Shown here in pieces: positions 45,924-53,940 of a DNA stretch of 64,000 bases. Origin of the DNA: Bacillota bacterium (GTDB lineage: Bacteria; Bacillota; Clostridia; Oscillospirales; Acutalibacteraceae); contig JAEWDK010000024.1 of NCBI GenBank assembly GCA_023390175.1, forward strand, positions 62,001 to 126,000, written 5' to 3'. Each line of letters opens with the position of its first letter. Within the stretch, counting starts at the first letter, position 1. The notes under the pieces were generated by a model that saw only the letters and a list, made by a program, of their open reading frames with translations, made no database searches and was not told where the DNA came from. Both the position numbers and the translations under genes were made by a program.

Positions 45924-48140
45924 ATGCAGGAAGATGCGCTGCTTGAAATGACCGGCTCCGTGGAGCAGGTCATTTTTCGAAATGAAAAAAATGGTTATTC
46001 CATTATTGAAATGAATAACGGGGAAGAATTGGTAACCGTGGTTGGCAGTATGCCCTGGGTCAGTGTCGGGGAAGAACTGCGCGTTGTGGGAAACTGGGTA
46101 AATAATCCGAATTACGGAACTCAGTTTAAAGTGGATGCTTTTGAACGCTCAAAGCCGAAAACTTCGGCGGCTATGCTGAAATATCTGTCGTCGGGTGCGA
46201 TTCGGGGAATCGGCCCGGGTACCGCGGCGAAAATTGTAGATATGTTCGGTGAAAATGCTCTGAATGTTCTTGAGAAGGAACCGGACCGTCTTTGCGCGAT
46301 CAAAGGAATTACCCGGTCAAAAGCACGGAAAATGAACGATGAATTTCAGAAAATTCACGGAATTAAGGAAATAATGCTTTATCTTGGCAGCTTTGGAATC
46401 TCGCCGGAAGAGGCCGTGCGTGTATGGAAGCTTTTTGGCACGCAGTCGGCGGACCGTGTTCAGGAAGACCCTTACTGCCTTTGTGATGACAGCCTTGAAA
46501 TCGGTTTTGACCGTGCGGACTCAATCGCCGCGGCGCTGGAGCGCCCGCAGGATGACCATTGCAGAGTACGTGCGGGCATTGTGCATGTCCTTAAGCATAA
46601 TATTAATAACGGCCATACGTGTCTGCCCAAAAGCAAACTTTTGGCTGCTTCCATGCGATTATTGGGTGTGGAAGAAGAATTTGTGGCCGAAACCCTTGAA
46701 GAGCTGAAAGCGGAAGGCTCGGTTATTTCAGCCGTCTTTCATGACAAGGAATATATTTTTACTCCGAAGCTGTACCGCTCCGAAGTTTACACGGCAGGCA
46801 GGCTGAACATGCTGCTGCGCTACCCCGCCCAGTCCATTATAGGAATTGAAAATTATATCACGGGCATTGAGCAAACGTTCCAAATCGAATATGCCGAAGG
46901 GCAGAAGCAGGCGATTCGCGAGGCGCTTTCGAAGGGAATCCTGATTTTGACCGGAGGACCCGGCACGGGCAAAACAACCACGCTGAACGCAATTATTAAG
47001 ATTCTGGAACAAAAAGGGGAAAAGGTGCTTTTAGCCGCGCCAACGGGAAGAGCTGCAAAACGTATGTCGGAACTCACCGGGCAGGAAGCAAAAACAATTC
47101 ACCGTCTGCTTCAGGTTGAGTGGGATGAAAATGATCTTCCGGTATTTGCAAAGAACGAGAAAAACCTTTTGGAGTGCGATGCGCTGGTAATAGACGAGCT
47201 GTCGATGGTTGACACCACCCTTTTTGAAGCGGTGCTGCGCGCGCTGCCGCTTGGCTGCCGCCTGATTATGGTGGGGGACTGCGACCAGCTTCCCTCTGTT
47301 GGCCCGGGCAATGTGCTCGGCGATTTAATTGCGACAAATTTGCTGCCTGTTGTACAGCTAAAGCAGATTTTCCGCCAGTCCATGCAGAGCCTGATTGTAA
47401 CCAGCGCACATCGGATTGTGAGCGGGCAAATGCCCGAGCTGGCGGTTCGAAAAAGTGATTTTTTCTTTTTACCGTCCAATGATCCCGCGGAAATCAGCTC
47501 GACCATTGTTGACCTGTGTTCCGTGCGCCTGCCCGCAAGTTACAGCTATTCTCCGCTCACGGATATTCAGGTGCTTTGCCCTGGCCGCAAGGGGGAGCTC
47601 GGCACTGCGGAGTTGAATAAAAAGCTTCAGGCGTCGCTGAATCCGCCGGATAAAAAGAAAAATGAAATCGTGATCAACGGCACACTTTTCCGCGAAGGCG
47701 ATAAGGTAATGCAGATTAAAAACGATTACAATTTGCCGTGGACAAAATCGGATGGGACAAGCGGCGAAGGCATATTTAACGGCGACCTGGGGGAGCTCTG
47801 CAGCATTGACCGCAGGGCATCCGTTGTAACGGTGCAAATGGACGACCGTATTGTGCTTTACGAGCTGGAAGCTGCAAAAGAATTGGAGCTGGCTTACGCA
47901 ATGACGGTGCATAAAAGTCAGGGCAATGAATTTCCCGCCGTAATCATACCCATGTATCCCGGTGCGCCTCAGCTTTCTTACCGCAATTTGCTTTACACCG
48001 CCATCACACGCGCAAAGGCCCTCTTAATTTTGGTCGGTACGCAAAAAGCAATTCAGGCGATGGTCGACAATAATAAAAAAACCCGCCGTTATGCGGGGCT
48101 GTACTATTTTTTAACGGGGAGCACGGAGGATGAAGACTAA
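45924..48140 (+). CDS. recD2: RecD2-type ATP-dependent DNA helicase
   Basis: The 738-residue superfamily 1B helicase (5'-3') has an N-terminal OB-like and helix-hairpin-helix part (GAIRGIGPGTAAKI, LCAIKGITRSKA), Walker A GGPGTGKT (344-351), Walker B VIDELSMVD and the C-terminal MTVHKSQGNEFPAVI and YTAITRAK motifs. RecD2 acts outside RecBCD in DNA repair and fork maintenance. ATG 45924 follows GAGGATG. The comF gene overlaps its end by 11 bases. Confidence 0.96.
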   Translation: MQEDALLEMTGSVEQVIFRNEKNGYSIIEMNNGEELVTVVGSMPWVSVGEELRVVGNWVNNPNYGTQFKVDAFERSKPKTSAAMLKYLSSGAIRGIGPGTAAKIVDMFGENALNVLEKEPDRLCAIKGITRSKARKMNDEFQKIHGIKEIMLYLGSFGISPEEAVRVWKLFGTQSADRVQEDPYCLCDDSLEIGFDRADSIAAALERPQDDHCRVRAGIVHVLKHNINNGHTCLPKSKLLAASMRLLGVEEEFVAETLEELKAEGSVISAVFHDKEYIFTPKLYRSEVYTAGRLNMLLRYPAQSIIGIENYITGIEQTFQIEYAEGQKQAIREALSKGILILTGGPGTGKTTTLNAIIKILEQKGEKVLLAAPTGRAAKRMSELTGQEAKTIHRLLQVEWDENDLPVFAKNEKNLLECDALVIDELSMVDTTLFEAVLRALPLGCRLIMVGDCDQLPSVGPGNVLGDLIATNLLPVVQLKQIFRQSMQSLIVTSAHRIVSGQMPELAVRKSDFFFLPSNDPAEISSTIVDLCSVRLPASYSYSPLTDIQVLCPGRKGELGTAELNKKLQASLNPPDKKKNEIVINGTLFREGDKVMQIKNDYNLPWTKSDGTSGEGIFNGDLGELCSIDRRASVVTVQMDDRIVLYELEAAKELELAYAMTVHKSQGNEFPAVIIPMYPGAPQLSYRNLLYTAITRAKALLILVGTQKAIQAMVDNNKKTRRYAGLYYFLTGSTEDED

Positions 48141-48792
48141 ACCGAATCTTTCCGCTTTTATGGATCTTATTTTTCCGCCGCGCTGTGTTTTGTGCGGTGC
48201 TGTCATTCGCTCCGCGGATAAGGTGTGTCAGGCCTGTGCACAGGAAATTGAGCATATTCATGCCAAAAAATGCATTTATGTGCCTGGGGCAGGGCAAACT
48301 ATCCTTTGCACGGTGCCGTATGTGTATGACGGCAAAGTCAGGGAATCCATTATTCGTTTTAAGTTTTACGGGCAAACCGGTTCCGCGGATTTTTTCGGCG
48401 GGCAAATCGCCGGGGAGCTTTTAGAAAACGCATCGGAGTTCGATTTTATTACGGCTGTGCCTATCTCTGTGCCGCGCCGCAGGCTGCGCGGCTATAATCA
48501 GTCCGAACTCATTGCGCGGGCTGCGTCAAAGCGTTTGGGGCTGCCGTACCGTGAGTCCCTTGTAAAAACAACGGACAATAAAGAACAGCACAAGCTAAGT
48601 GAAAAGGAACGCCGTAAAAACGTTTGCGGTGCTTACAGGCTGGTCAGTAAAGATGAAATTTATGGGAAACACATTCTGCTCGTGGATGATATCGTTACGA
48701 CCGGAGCGACGCTCTGTGAGTGCGCTGAGGTCTTGTTTCAAGGCGGGGCAAAGTCAGTTTCCTGCGCTGCAATTGCGGAAGTTGAGCTTTGA
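48130..48792 (+). CDS. comF: ComF family phosphoribosyltransferase-like protein
   Basis: The 220-residue protein has an N-terminal zinc-type motif (RCVLCG...CQAC) and a C-terminal phosphoribosyltransferase domain with the PRPP loop ILLVDDIVTTGATL. In competent bacteria ComF is needed for DNA uptake into the cytoplasm. Pairing with the RecD2 helicase here fits DNA processing, but no other com genes are in the window. The start ATG 48130 has GGGGA at 48116-48120. Confidence 0.93.
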   Translation: MKTKPNLSAFMDLIFPPRCVLCGAVIRSADKVCQACAQEIEHIHAKKCIYVPGAGQTILCTVPYVYDGKVRESIIRFKFYGQTGSADFFGGQIAGELLENASEFDFITAVPISVPRRRLRGYNQSELIARAASKRLGLPYRESLVKTTDNKEQHKLSEKERRKNVCGAYRLVSKDEIYGKHILLVDDIVTTGATLCECAEVLFQGGAKSVSCAAIAEVEL

Positions 48793-48796
48793 CGAG

Positions 48797-48825
48797 TTGA
48801 AATATTTCGTAATGTGTACTATAAT
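48797..48825 (+). promoter_or_regulatory. Predicted mreB promoter
   Basis: TTGAAA (48797-48802), a 17-bp spacer and TATAAT (48820-48825), just after the comF stop. Confidence 0.7.
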
Positions 48826-48854
48826 AAATTCATTATAGGATAGGATGTGATTAT

Positions 48855-49880
48855 GTGCTTGGTACCGATATTGCGATAGACCTGGGTACATCGGCTGTTA
48901 AGATATATCTTGACGGCAAAGGCATTATACTTAATGAACCGGCAATTATCGCCGTTAATGTAGAAAACGATCAGGTCGTGGCAACCGGAAAAGAAGCGTA
49001 TGCGATGGTAGGCCGCACTTCCGATAAAATTGACGTCTGCCGTCCGCTTTGTAATGGCGTAATTTCAAATTTTGATTTGGCACAGTACCTCATCAGCGCT
49101 TATTTGAAAAAGATCAACAGCAGCAAGGTTTTTATGCCGCGTGTTGTGGTGAGCGTGCCCTGTCAGATTACCGAAGTGGAAAAGCGCGCGGTTGTTGACG
49201 CGATCAGCGCCGCAGGTGTGCGTAAAATCTGCCTGATTGAAGAACCGGTTGCTGCCGCGCTTGGTGCCGGCGTGGATATTTCCAAGCCATATGGTACCTT
49301 AGTGGTTGATATCGGCGGCGGAACAACGGATATGGCCGTATTGTCCCTAAGCGGCATTGCCATTTCCCGCTCCATCAAGGTTGCGGGCAATACGTTTGAT
49401 GAATCAATCATCAAATATATCCGCAGAAAATACAATCTGATTATTGGCCAGCATATGGCGGAACAAGCGAAATTTGCCATAGGCTGCGTGTATCCCCGCA
49501 AGGACTTGGACAAGTACAGGGTCAAGGGAAGAAATGCAATGACAGGCCTGCCCCAGTGGGCCGATATTTCATGCGACGAAATGCTGGAGGCTCTCATTGA
49601 ACCTGCAATGCAGATTGTACGCACCATTCAGGAAATGCTTGAAAAAACTCCGCCGGAATTAATGGGTGACGTCTACAGCGACGGAATTATTTTAACAGGC
49701 GGCTCCGCTCAGCTTTTTGGCTTTGATATGCTGATTTCCAAAAAGGCAAAAATGCCGGTGCATATTGCGTCCGAACCTCAAATTTGTGTTGCGCTCGGCG
49801 CGGGAAAAGCCATTCAGTTTATTGACGATATGGAAAACAAGGAATACGGAGTTTTAAATCCGCTCAGCGCCGCTTATTAA
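48855..49880 (+). CDS. mreB: MreB-family actin-like protein
   Basis: The 341-residue actin homologue has phosphate-1 DIAIDLGTSAVKIY, EEPVAAALGAG, phosphate-2 VVDIGGGTTDMAVLS and the adenosine motif GIILTGGSAQLFGFD. It forms membrane-bound filaments that guide sidewall synthesis. It stands alone with its own promoter; no mreC, mreD or rodA is nearby, so it may be a second MreB/Mbl paralogue. The start is probably GTG 48855; an overlapping ATG at 48853 is out of frame. Confidence 0.95.
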   Translation: MLGTDIAIDLGTSAVKIYLDGKGIILNEPAIIAVNVENDQVVATGKEAYAMVGRTSDKIDVCRPLCNGVISNFDLAQYLISAYLKKINSSKVFMPRVVVSVPCQITEVEKRAVVDAISAAGVRKICLIEEPVAAALGAGVDISKPYGTLVVDIGGGTTDMAVLSLSGIAISRSIKVAGNTFDESIIKYIRRKYNLIIGQHMAEQAKFAIGCVYPRKDLDKYRVKGRNAMTGLPQWADISCDEMLEALIEPAMQIVRTIQEMLEKTPPELMGDVYSDGIILTGGSAQLFGFDMLISKKAKMPVHIASEPQICVALGAGKAIQFIDDMENKEYGVLNPLSAAY

Positions 49881-49896
49881 TAAGAGCATAAAAATT

Positions 49897-49922
49897 GCCG
49901 CCGTAATGTACATTACGGCGGC
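49897..49922. terminator. Perfect palindromic terminator between mreB and leftward small genes
   Basis: A 26-base perfect palindrome (49897-49922) is flanked on the left by AAAAATT, giving a U-tract for leftward transcripts. It is 19 bases past the stop of the leftward gene and also lies 16 bases after mreB. Confidence 0.8.
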
Positions 49923-49941
49923 ACGCTTGTTTTATAAGCTA

Positions 49942-50178
49942 TTATTTGCTCATCATGTAATTGATGAACATTAATTCATCTTCCGGGTTTTCAACATTTA
50001 ATTCTGCTGAAACGGTAGAGTTTTTCGCACTTTCCAAAAGAGCTCTTACGCCATATAACTGACAGAGTTTACTTTTCAGATTCAGCGTATTGCCGTCCTC
50101 TGTTACAAGATATACATTTCCTTTGGCTTTGTCTAAAAGACCGATCAGCTTTACAACGTCGATGTCATATAATTTCAT
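49942..50178 (-). CDS. Small protein of a two-copy family, downstream copy
   Basis: The 78-residue protein has no membrane segment: MKLYDIDVVKLIGLLDKAKGNVYLVTEDG, then LNLKSKLCQLYGVRALLES and an acidic end. It has 32 identical residues in the first 50 compared with its neighbour at 50251. The pattern (short alpha/beta with YLVT.DG hairpin and a SKL.QLY helix) suggests a small folded domain. I do not know a function. GGAGG precedes the ATG. It is likely co-transcribed with the next gene. Confidence 0.85.
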   Translation of the reverse strand: MKLYDIDVVKLIGLLDKAKGNVYLVTEDGNTLNLKSKLCQLYGVRALLESAKNSTVSAELNVENPEDELMFINYMMSK

Positions 50179-50250
50179 AAATTAACCTCCAATTCAAAGT
50201 GTATATTTAATTATAAAAATTATAACATGCTATTTCAATAAATACAACAA

Positions 50251-50514
50251 TTATCTGACTGAATTTCCTCTTTTTGTGTAGTGATTCAACAAATACTGCT
50301 GAAACATGATTGCGTCATCTTTATCTTCAATTTTGATTTCAGGGGAAACTCCTTCACCGTTGTTACCCTCCAGCAGCATCCTGATACAATAAAGCTGTGA
50401 AAGTTTGCTGCTAAGATTAAAGTAAACTCCATCATCGGTAACCAAATAAATATTCCCCTTTGCCTGTTCCAGCAGAGTTATGAATGCGTGAACATTGATA
50501 TCATACAGTTTCAT
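50251..50514 (-). CDS. Small protein of a two-copy family, upstream copy
   Basis: The 87-residue paralogue of the gene at 49942 shares MKLYDI.V, AKGN.YLVT.DG and SKL.QLY..R.LLE; the ends differ (here ...QQYLLNHYTKRGNSVR). It is first of a two-gene leftward unit, 72 bases before the second, with GGAGGTAAACC before its ATG. A promoter and a palindromic site lie just upstream. The tandem duplication is clear, the function unknown. Confidence 0.85.
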   Translation of the reverse strand: MKLYDINVHAFITLLEQAKGNIYLVTDDGVYFNLSSKLSQLYCIRMLLEGNNGEGVSPEIKIEDKDDAIMFQQYLLNHYTKRGNSVR

Positions 50515-50541
50515 GGTTTACCTCCTTTTGTTTACATACTT

Positions 50542-50583
50542 ATAGTATCATATATATTGCACAAAATCAATTGAATTCAATTG
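50542..50583 (-). promoter_or_regulatory. Promoter with a 16-bp palindrome touching its -35 box
   Basis: On the - strand: TTGATT (50570-50565), a 17-bp spacer, TACTAT (50547-50542). The perfect palindrome CAATTGAATTCAATTG (50568-50583) overlaps the -35 box and so looks like an operator. The remaining 150 bases up to the DUF5685 gene are AT-rich with no gene seen. Confidence 0.55.
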
Positions 50584-50747
50584 TTGAATACGGAGAATTA
50601 TTAGGCTGTTGTAGCACTTATTTATCTATCTTTTTCCATCAAATTTATTAAAGTGTAAAATTTACATATTGTTAATTAAATGATAGGCAGGAATATAGTA
50701 GAATAGCTATGTTAACAAGTTTCATGTTACATTAAGGAATGGTTTTC

Positions 50748-51653
50748 GTGTTTGGTTATATTAGGCCGCAAAAGTCAGAACTTCTTGTTCGCGAATACGA
50801 ACAGTACAAGGGTATTTACTGCTCGCTGTGCCGCCAGCTGGGGAAAAGCTACGGAATTGCTTCAAGGCTCACCTTGAGCTACGACTGTACATTCTATGCA
50901 ATGCTGCTCCTGGCAATGAATCCTGAATGCCCCGGTTTCGAAAGCGGCAGGTGTGTGGTAAATCCGCTGAAAAAGTGCACATTCTGTACTGCCGGCGAAA
51001 ATGAGCTGGTTGCAGCTTCCGCACTTTCCGTTCTTATGACTTATTATAAAATCAGGGATGACATTGACGACTCGGGCTTTTTCGGAAAATTAAGGGGTTA
51101 TCTCCTTCTTCCCATTGCCGCACACGCCCGTAAAAAGGCGGCGCGCGACTTTCCGCAGATGGATTCGGCTGTATCGGCTGCAATGGAACAGCAAAAAATT
51201 GCGGAAACAAGTGAAAATCCTGGAATCGATTTTTGTGCCGAGCCGACGGCTGTCATGCTTCAGCAGGTGTTTGAAATGACAGCAGGCGCAAATTCCGGTG
51301 AGGACAGCGCCAGAGCCCGCGTTTTGCGTCAGCTCGGTTACTATTTGGGCCGCTGGGTATACTTAATTGATGCTGCTGATGATCTTGAAAAGGATATTAA
51401 ATCAAGCTCTTTTAATCCGTTTGCAATACAATATCATTTGGATCAATGCGCTGCTCAGGAAGAAATCGGCAAGGCAAGGGAGAATGCAAATTTGGCTTTA
51501 AATGCGACTCTTTCCCAGCTGACAGCCGCTTTTAATATATTGGATTTACAGCATTTCGGTCCTATTCTTCAGAATGTAATCTTCAAAGGACTGCCCGAAA
51601 TTCAAAAAGAATTACTGTTTACAAAGGAGAAAACGAATGTCAGATCCTTATAA
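50748..51653 (+). CDS. DUF5685 family protein
   Basis: The 301-residue all-alpha-looking protein has FGYIRPQKSELLVREYEQYKGIYCSLCRQLG at the N-terminus, a family hallmark, and conserved cysteines (25, 28, 61, 69, 77, 80). Two aspartate-rich segments, DDIDD (104-108) and DAADDLEKD (208-216) in a helix LGRWVYLIDAADDLEKD, recall the metal-binding helices of squalene/phytoene-synthase-like enzymes; that is inference. The start is probably GTG 50748, eight bases after AAGGA; ATG 50739 abuts that site. It overlaps the J-domain gene by 17 bases. Confidence 0.88.
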   Translation: MFGYIRPQKSELLVREYEQYKGIYCSLCRQLGKSYGIASRLTLSYDCTFYAMLLLAMNPECPGFESGRCVVNPLKKCTFCTAGENELVAASALSVLMTYYKIRDDIDDSGFFGKLRGYLLLPIAAHARKKAARDFPQMDSAVSAAMEQQKIAETSENPGIDFCAEPTAVMLQQVFEMTAGANSGEDSARARVLRQLGYYLGRWVYLIDAADDLEKDIKSSSFNPFAIQYHLDQCAAQEEIGKARENANLALNATLSQLTAAFNILDLQHFGPILQNVIFKGLPEIQKELLFTKEKTNVRSL

Positions 51654-52296
51654 AATATTAGGAGTCTCCCCCAGCGCAACAGATGAGGAGATCAAAACCG
51701 CTTACCGCGAATTGGCGAAAAAATATCATCCCGATAATTACTCCGGAAGTCCCATCGCCGATTTGGCGGGGGAAAAAATGAAGGAAATTAACGAAGCCTA
51801 CGATGTTGTTGTTGCCGAACGCAAAAGGCAGAAAAACGGCGGCGGTGCAGGGCCTTACGCAGGCGCAGGCTATGGGAATTCTTATGGTGATCCCAATTAC
51901 AGCTCAGGTTATTCCGGCGCGGGTTCCAGCTTCAGCGATGTGAGGAATCTGATTGTGGGCGGCCGTATTGCCGACGCGGAACAGATTTTAAACGGCGTGC
52001 CGGCGGAGGGCCGCAATGCCGAATGGTATTTTTTAAAGGGAACTGTTCTTTATAAACGCGGCTGGCTTGAAGAAGCCTATAACGACTTTTCCAGAGCCTG
52101 CCAGATGGATCCGAACAACGCGGAATACCGTGCTGCAATCAATCAGGTAACCAACCAGAGGAATGGTGTTTATGGGGGCTACAACCCCGATATTTCGCGC
52201 ACAAATAGCTGCAGCTCCTGCGATGTTTGTTCATCCCTGCTTTGTGCCGACTGCTGCTGTGAATGCATGGGCGGCAACCTGGTTCCATGCTGTTGA
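51637..52296 (+). CDS. J-domain protein with TPR-like middle and cysteine-rich tail
   Basis: The 219-residue protein has an N-terminal J domain with the DnaK-stimulating HPD motif (31-33), a Gly/Tyr-rich linker, a TPR-like helical stretch (WYFLKGTVLYKRGWLEEAYNDFSRACQMDP) and a tail with ten cysteines in about 30 residues. The tail could bind metal or be lipid-modified. It lacks the DnaJ zinc-finger domain, so it is a specialised co-chaperone. It overlaps the DUF5685 gene, behind AAGGAGA, which suggests DUF5685 is its client or partner. Confidence 0.9.
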   Translation: MSDPYKILGVSPSATDEEIKTAYRELAKKYHPDNYSGSPIADLAGEKMKEINEAYDVVVAERKRQKNGGGAGPYAGAGYGNSYGDPNYSSGYSGAGSSFSDVRNLIVGGRIADAEQILNGVPAEGRNAEWYFLKGTVLYKRGWLEEAYNDFSRACQMDPNNAEYRAAINQVTNQRNGVYGGYNPDISRTNSCSSCDVCSSLLCADCCCECMGGNLVPCC

Positions 52297-52317
52297 CCGC
52301 TTGAAGGAGGAATCCGA

Positions 52318-52857
52318 TTGAGCAAAAGTATCCGCGTGGCGTTTTGCGGTATATTAACGGCTGTTTGTACTCTTCTGATGTTGTTAACCGGCCTTATCCC
52401 GATTGGCACTTACGCTTTACCGGCGTTGGCGGGTGTGCTTTTGGTTGTTCCCGTCATTGAGCTGGGAGCGGGCTGGGCGTGGCCTGTTTATATTGCTTCC
52501 TCCGTTCTTTCCCTTCTTTTGGCGGGGGATAAGGAAGCGGCAATGCTGTTTATTGTTTTTTTCGGCTATTATCCCATCTTAAAAGCAGCCTTTGAAAAAT
52601 TACATCGGAAATATTTGTCCTATCTTTTGAAGCTTTTGGTATTTAACGCTTCCATGATAACCGGCTATTTTCTCAGTATTTGGGTGCTCGGTGTGCCGGA
52701 GGACAGCTTCACCGTATTTGGCGTGTATCTTCCCGGCGTGCTGCTTCTTGCGGGCAATTTGGTGTTTTTCGTTTACGACTACGCAATTTCTACTTTGGTG
52801 GTAACGTACTGCCAAAGATTTCATAAAATTGTAAGCAAATGGCTGCGTGTGAAATAG
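52318..52857 (+). CDS. Multi-pass membrane protein, function unknown
   Basis: The 179-residue protein has about five to six membrane helices, starting at TTG 52318 behind GGAGGAA. The N-terminal pattern (VAFCGILTAVCTLLMLLTGLIPIGTYALPALAG) resembles small ECF-type S components, but I cannot assign a substrate. It is 21 bases after the J-domain gene, so it is the third gene of the DUF5685 cluster. A terminator follows. Confidence 0.8.
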   Translation: MSKSIRVAFCGILTAVCTLLMLLTGLIPIGTYALPALAGVLLVVPVIELGAGWAWPVYIASSVLSLLLAGDKEAAMLFIVFFGYYPILKAAFEKLHRKYLSYLLKLLVFNASMITGYFLSIWVLGVPEDSFTVFGVYLPGVLLLAGNLVFFVYDYAISTLVVTYCQRFHKIVSKWLRVK

Positions 52858-52910
52858 CCCGGAATCCGCAAGTCGGCGCAGCCCCGGGCTGAAATAAGCG
52901 TATCAGGCTG

Positions 52911-52930
52911 AGCCCCCATCGGGGCTTTTT
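52911..52930 (+). terminator. Terminator ending the DUF5685 cluster
   Basis: AGCCCC (52911-52916) and GGGGCT (52921-52926) with a 4-nt loop are followed by TTTTG. Confidence 0.75.
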
Positions 52931-53006
52931 GTTTTGTATTTCATGCGATTCGTGTATGTGAATGAATTTCTAATCTTTTCCTCCTGCAAAAAAATAGGGA
53001 ATATAC

Positions 53007-53035
53007 TTGATTTTTATGCTGTTTAGAATTAATAT
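53007..53035 (+). promoter_or_regulatory. Predicted promoter of the rpiR-ispH gene run
   Basis: TTGATT (53007-53012), a 17-bp spacer and TAATAT (53030-53035), 20 bases before the first start codon. Confidence 0.55.
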
Positions 53036-53055
53036 GAATAACAGGAGTTGGTAGA

Positions 53056-53940
53056 ATGAATAATTTATTAGCGGTTCGAATTCAAAAGAAAATGTCCGAA
53101 TTTTCAAAAGGACAAAAGTTAATTGCAAAATATATTGAAGAGCATTATGACAAAGTGGCATTTATGACGGCTTCAAAGCTGGGTGCTACCGTTGGCGTCA
53201 GTGAATCCACAGTGGTGCGTTTTGCTACTGAAATCGGCTATACGGGGTACCCGGAGCTGCAGGAAGCAATGCAGGAAATGATCCGCAACAAGCTGACCTC
53301 TGTGCAGCGCATGGAGGTTACGGCAAACCGCATCGGCAATTCAGACGTGCTTGATTCCGTATTTGTTCAGGATATTGATATTATCCGCAGAACGATGGAG
53401 GAAACTTCACACGAAGCGTTCTACAGTGCGGTGGATGCGATTATTAATGCGCGTAAAATTTACATTCTTGGTACAAGAAGTTCATTGGCTCTTGCAACCT
53501 TTTTATCCTATTATTTTAACCTGATTTTTGAAAATGTACTTTTGATACAGTCCACCAGCGAAGGTGAAATATTTGAACAGATGATTCGGATTGACAGTAG
53601 GGATGTTGTGATCGGTATCAGCTTTCCGCGCTATTCGCGCAAAGCGGTTAAAGCGATGGACTTTGCCCACAAGCGCGGCGCAACCGTCGTAGCAATTACG
53701 GACAGCTCCCTTTCGCCGCTCGCTAAGCCTGCGGATAATCTGTTGCTTGCCCGCAGCGACATTGCTTCCATTGTCGATTCCCTTGTGGCTCCCCTCAGCC
53801 TGATTAACGCACTGATTGTAACCACTGCGCTGAAAAAATCGGGAGAAGTGTCACAGGTATTTAAAAGACTGGAAGATATTTGGGATGAATACGGAGTATA
53901 TGAAAAGGTAGATGATAAATCAGTTGAACCGCCCTTATGA
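53056..53940 (+). CDS. MurR/RpiR family transcriptional regulator
   Basis: The 294-residue regulator has an N-terminal HTH_6 domain (about 1-77; ASKLGATVGVSESTVVRFATEIGYTGYPELQ) and a C-terminal SIS sugar-phosphate-binding domain (about 110-260; ARKIYILGTRSSLALATFLSYYF). Family members sense phosphosugars. No sugar-catabolic genes follow; instead the run continues with a flavoprotein, cmk and lipid genes, so its target is unclear. It overlaps the next gene by 29 bases. Confidence 0.94.
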   Translation: MNNLLAVRIQKKMSEFSKGQKLIAKYIEEHYDKVAFMTASKLGATVGVSESTVVRFATEIGYTGYPELQEAMQEMIRNKLTSVQRMEVTANRIGNSDVLDSVFVQDIDIIRRTMEETSHEAFYSAVDAIINARKIYILGTRSSLALATFLSYYFNLIFENVLLIQSTSEGEIFEQMIRIDSRDVVIGISFPRYSRKAVKAMDFAHKRGATVVAITDSSLSPLAKPADNLLLARSDIASIVDSLVAPLSLINALIVTTALKKSGEVSQVFKRLEDIWDEYGVYEKVDDKSVEPPL

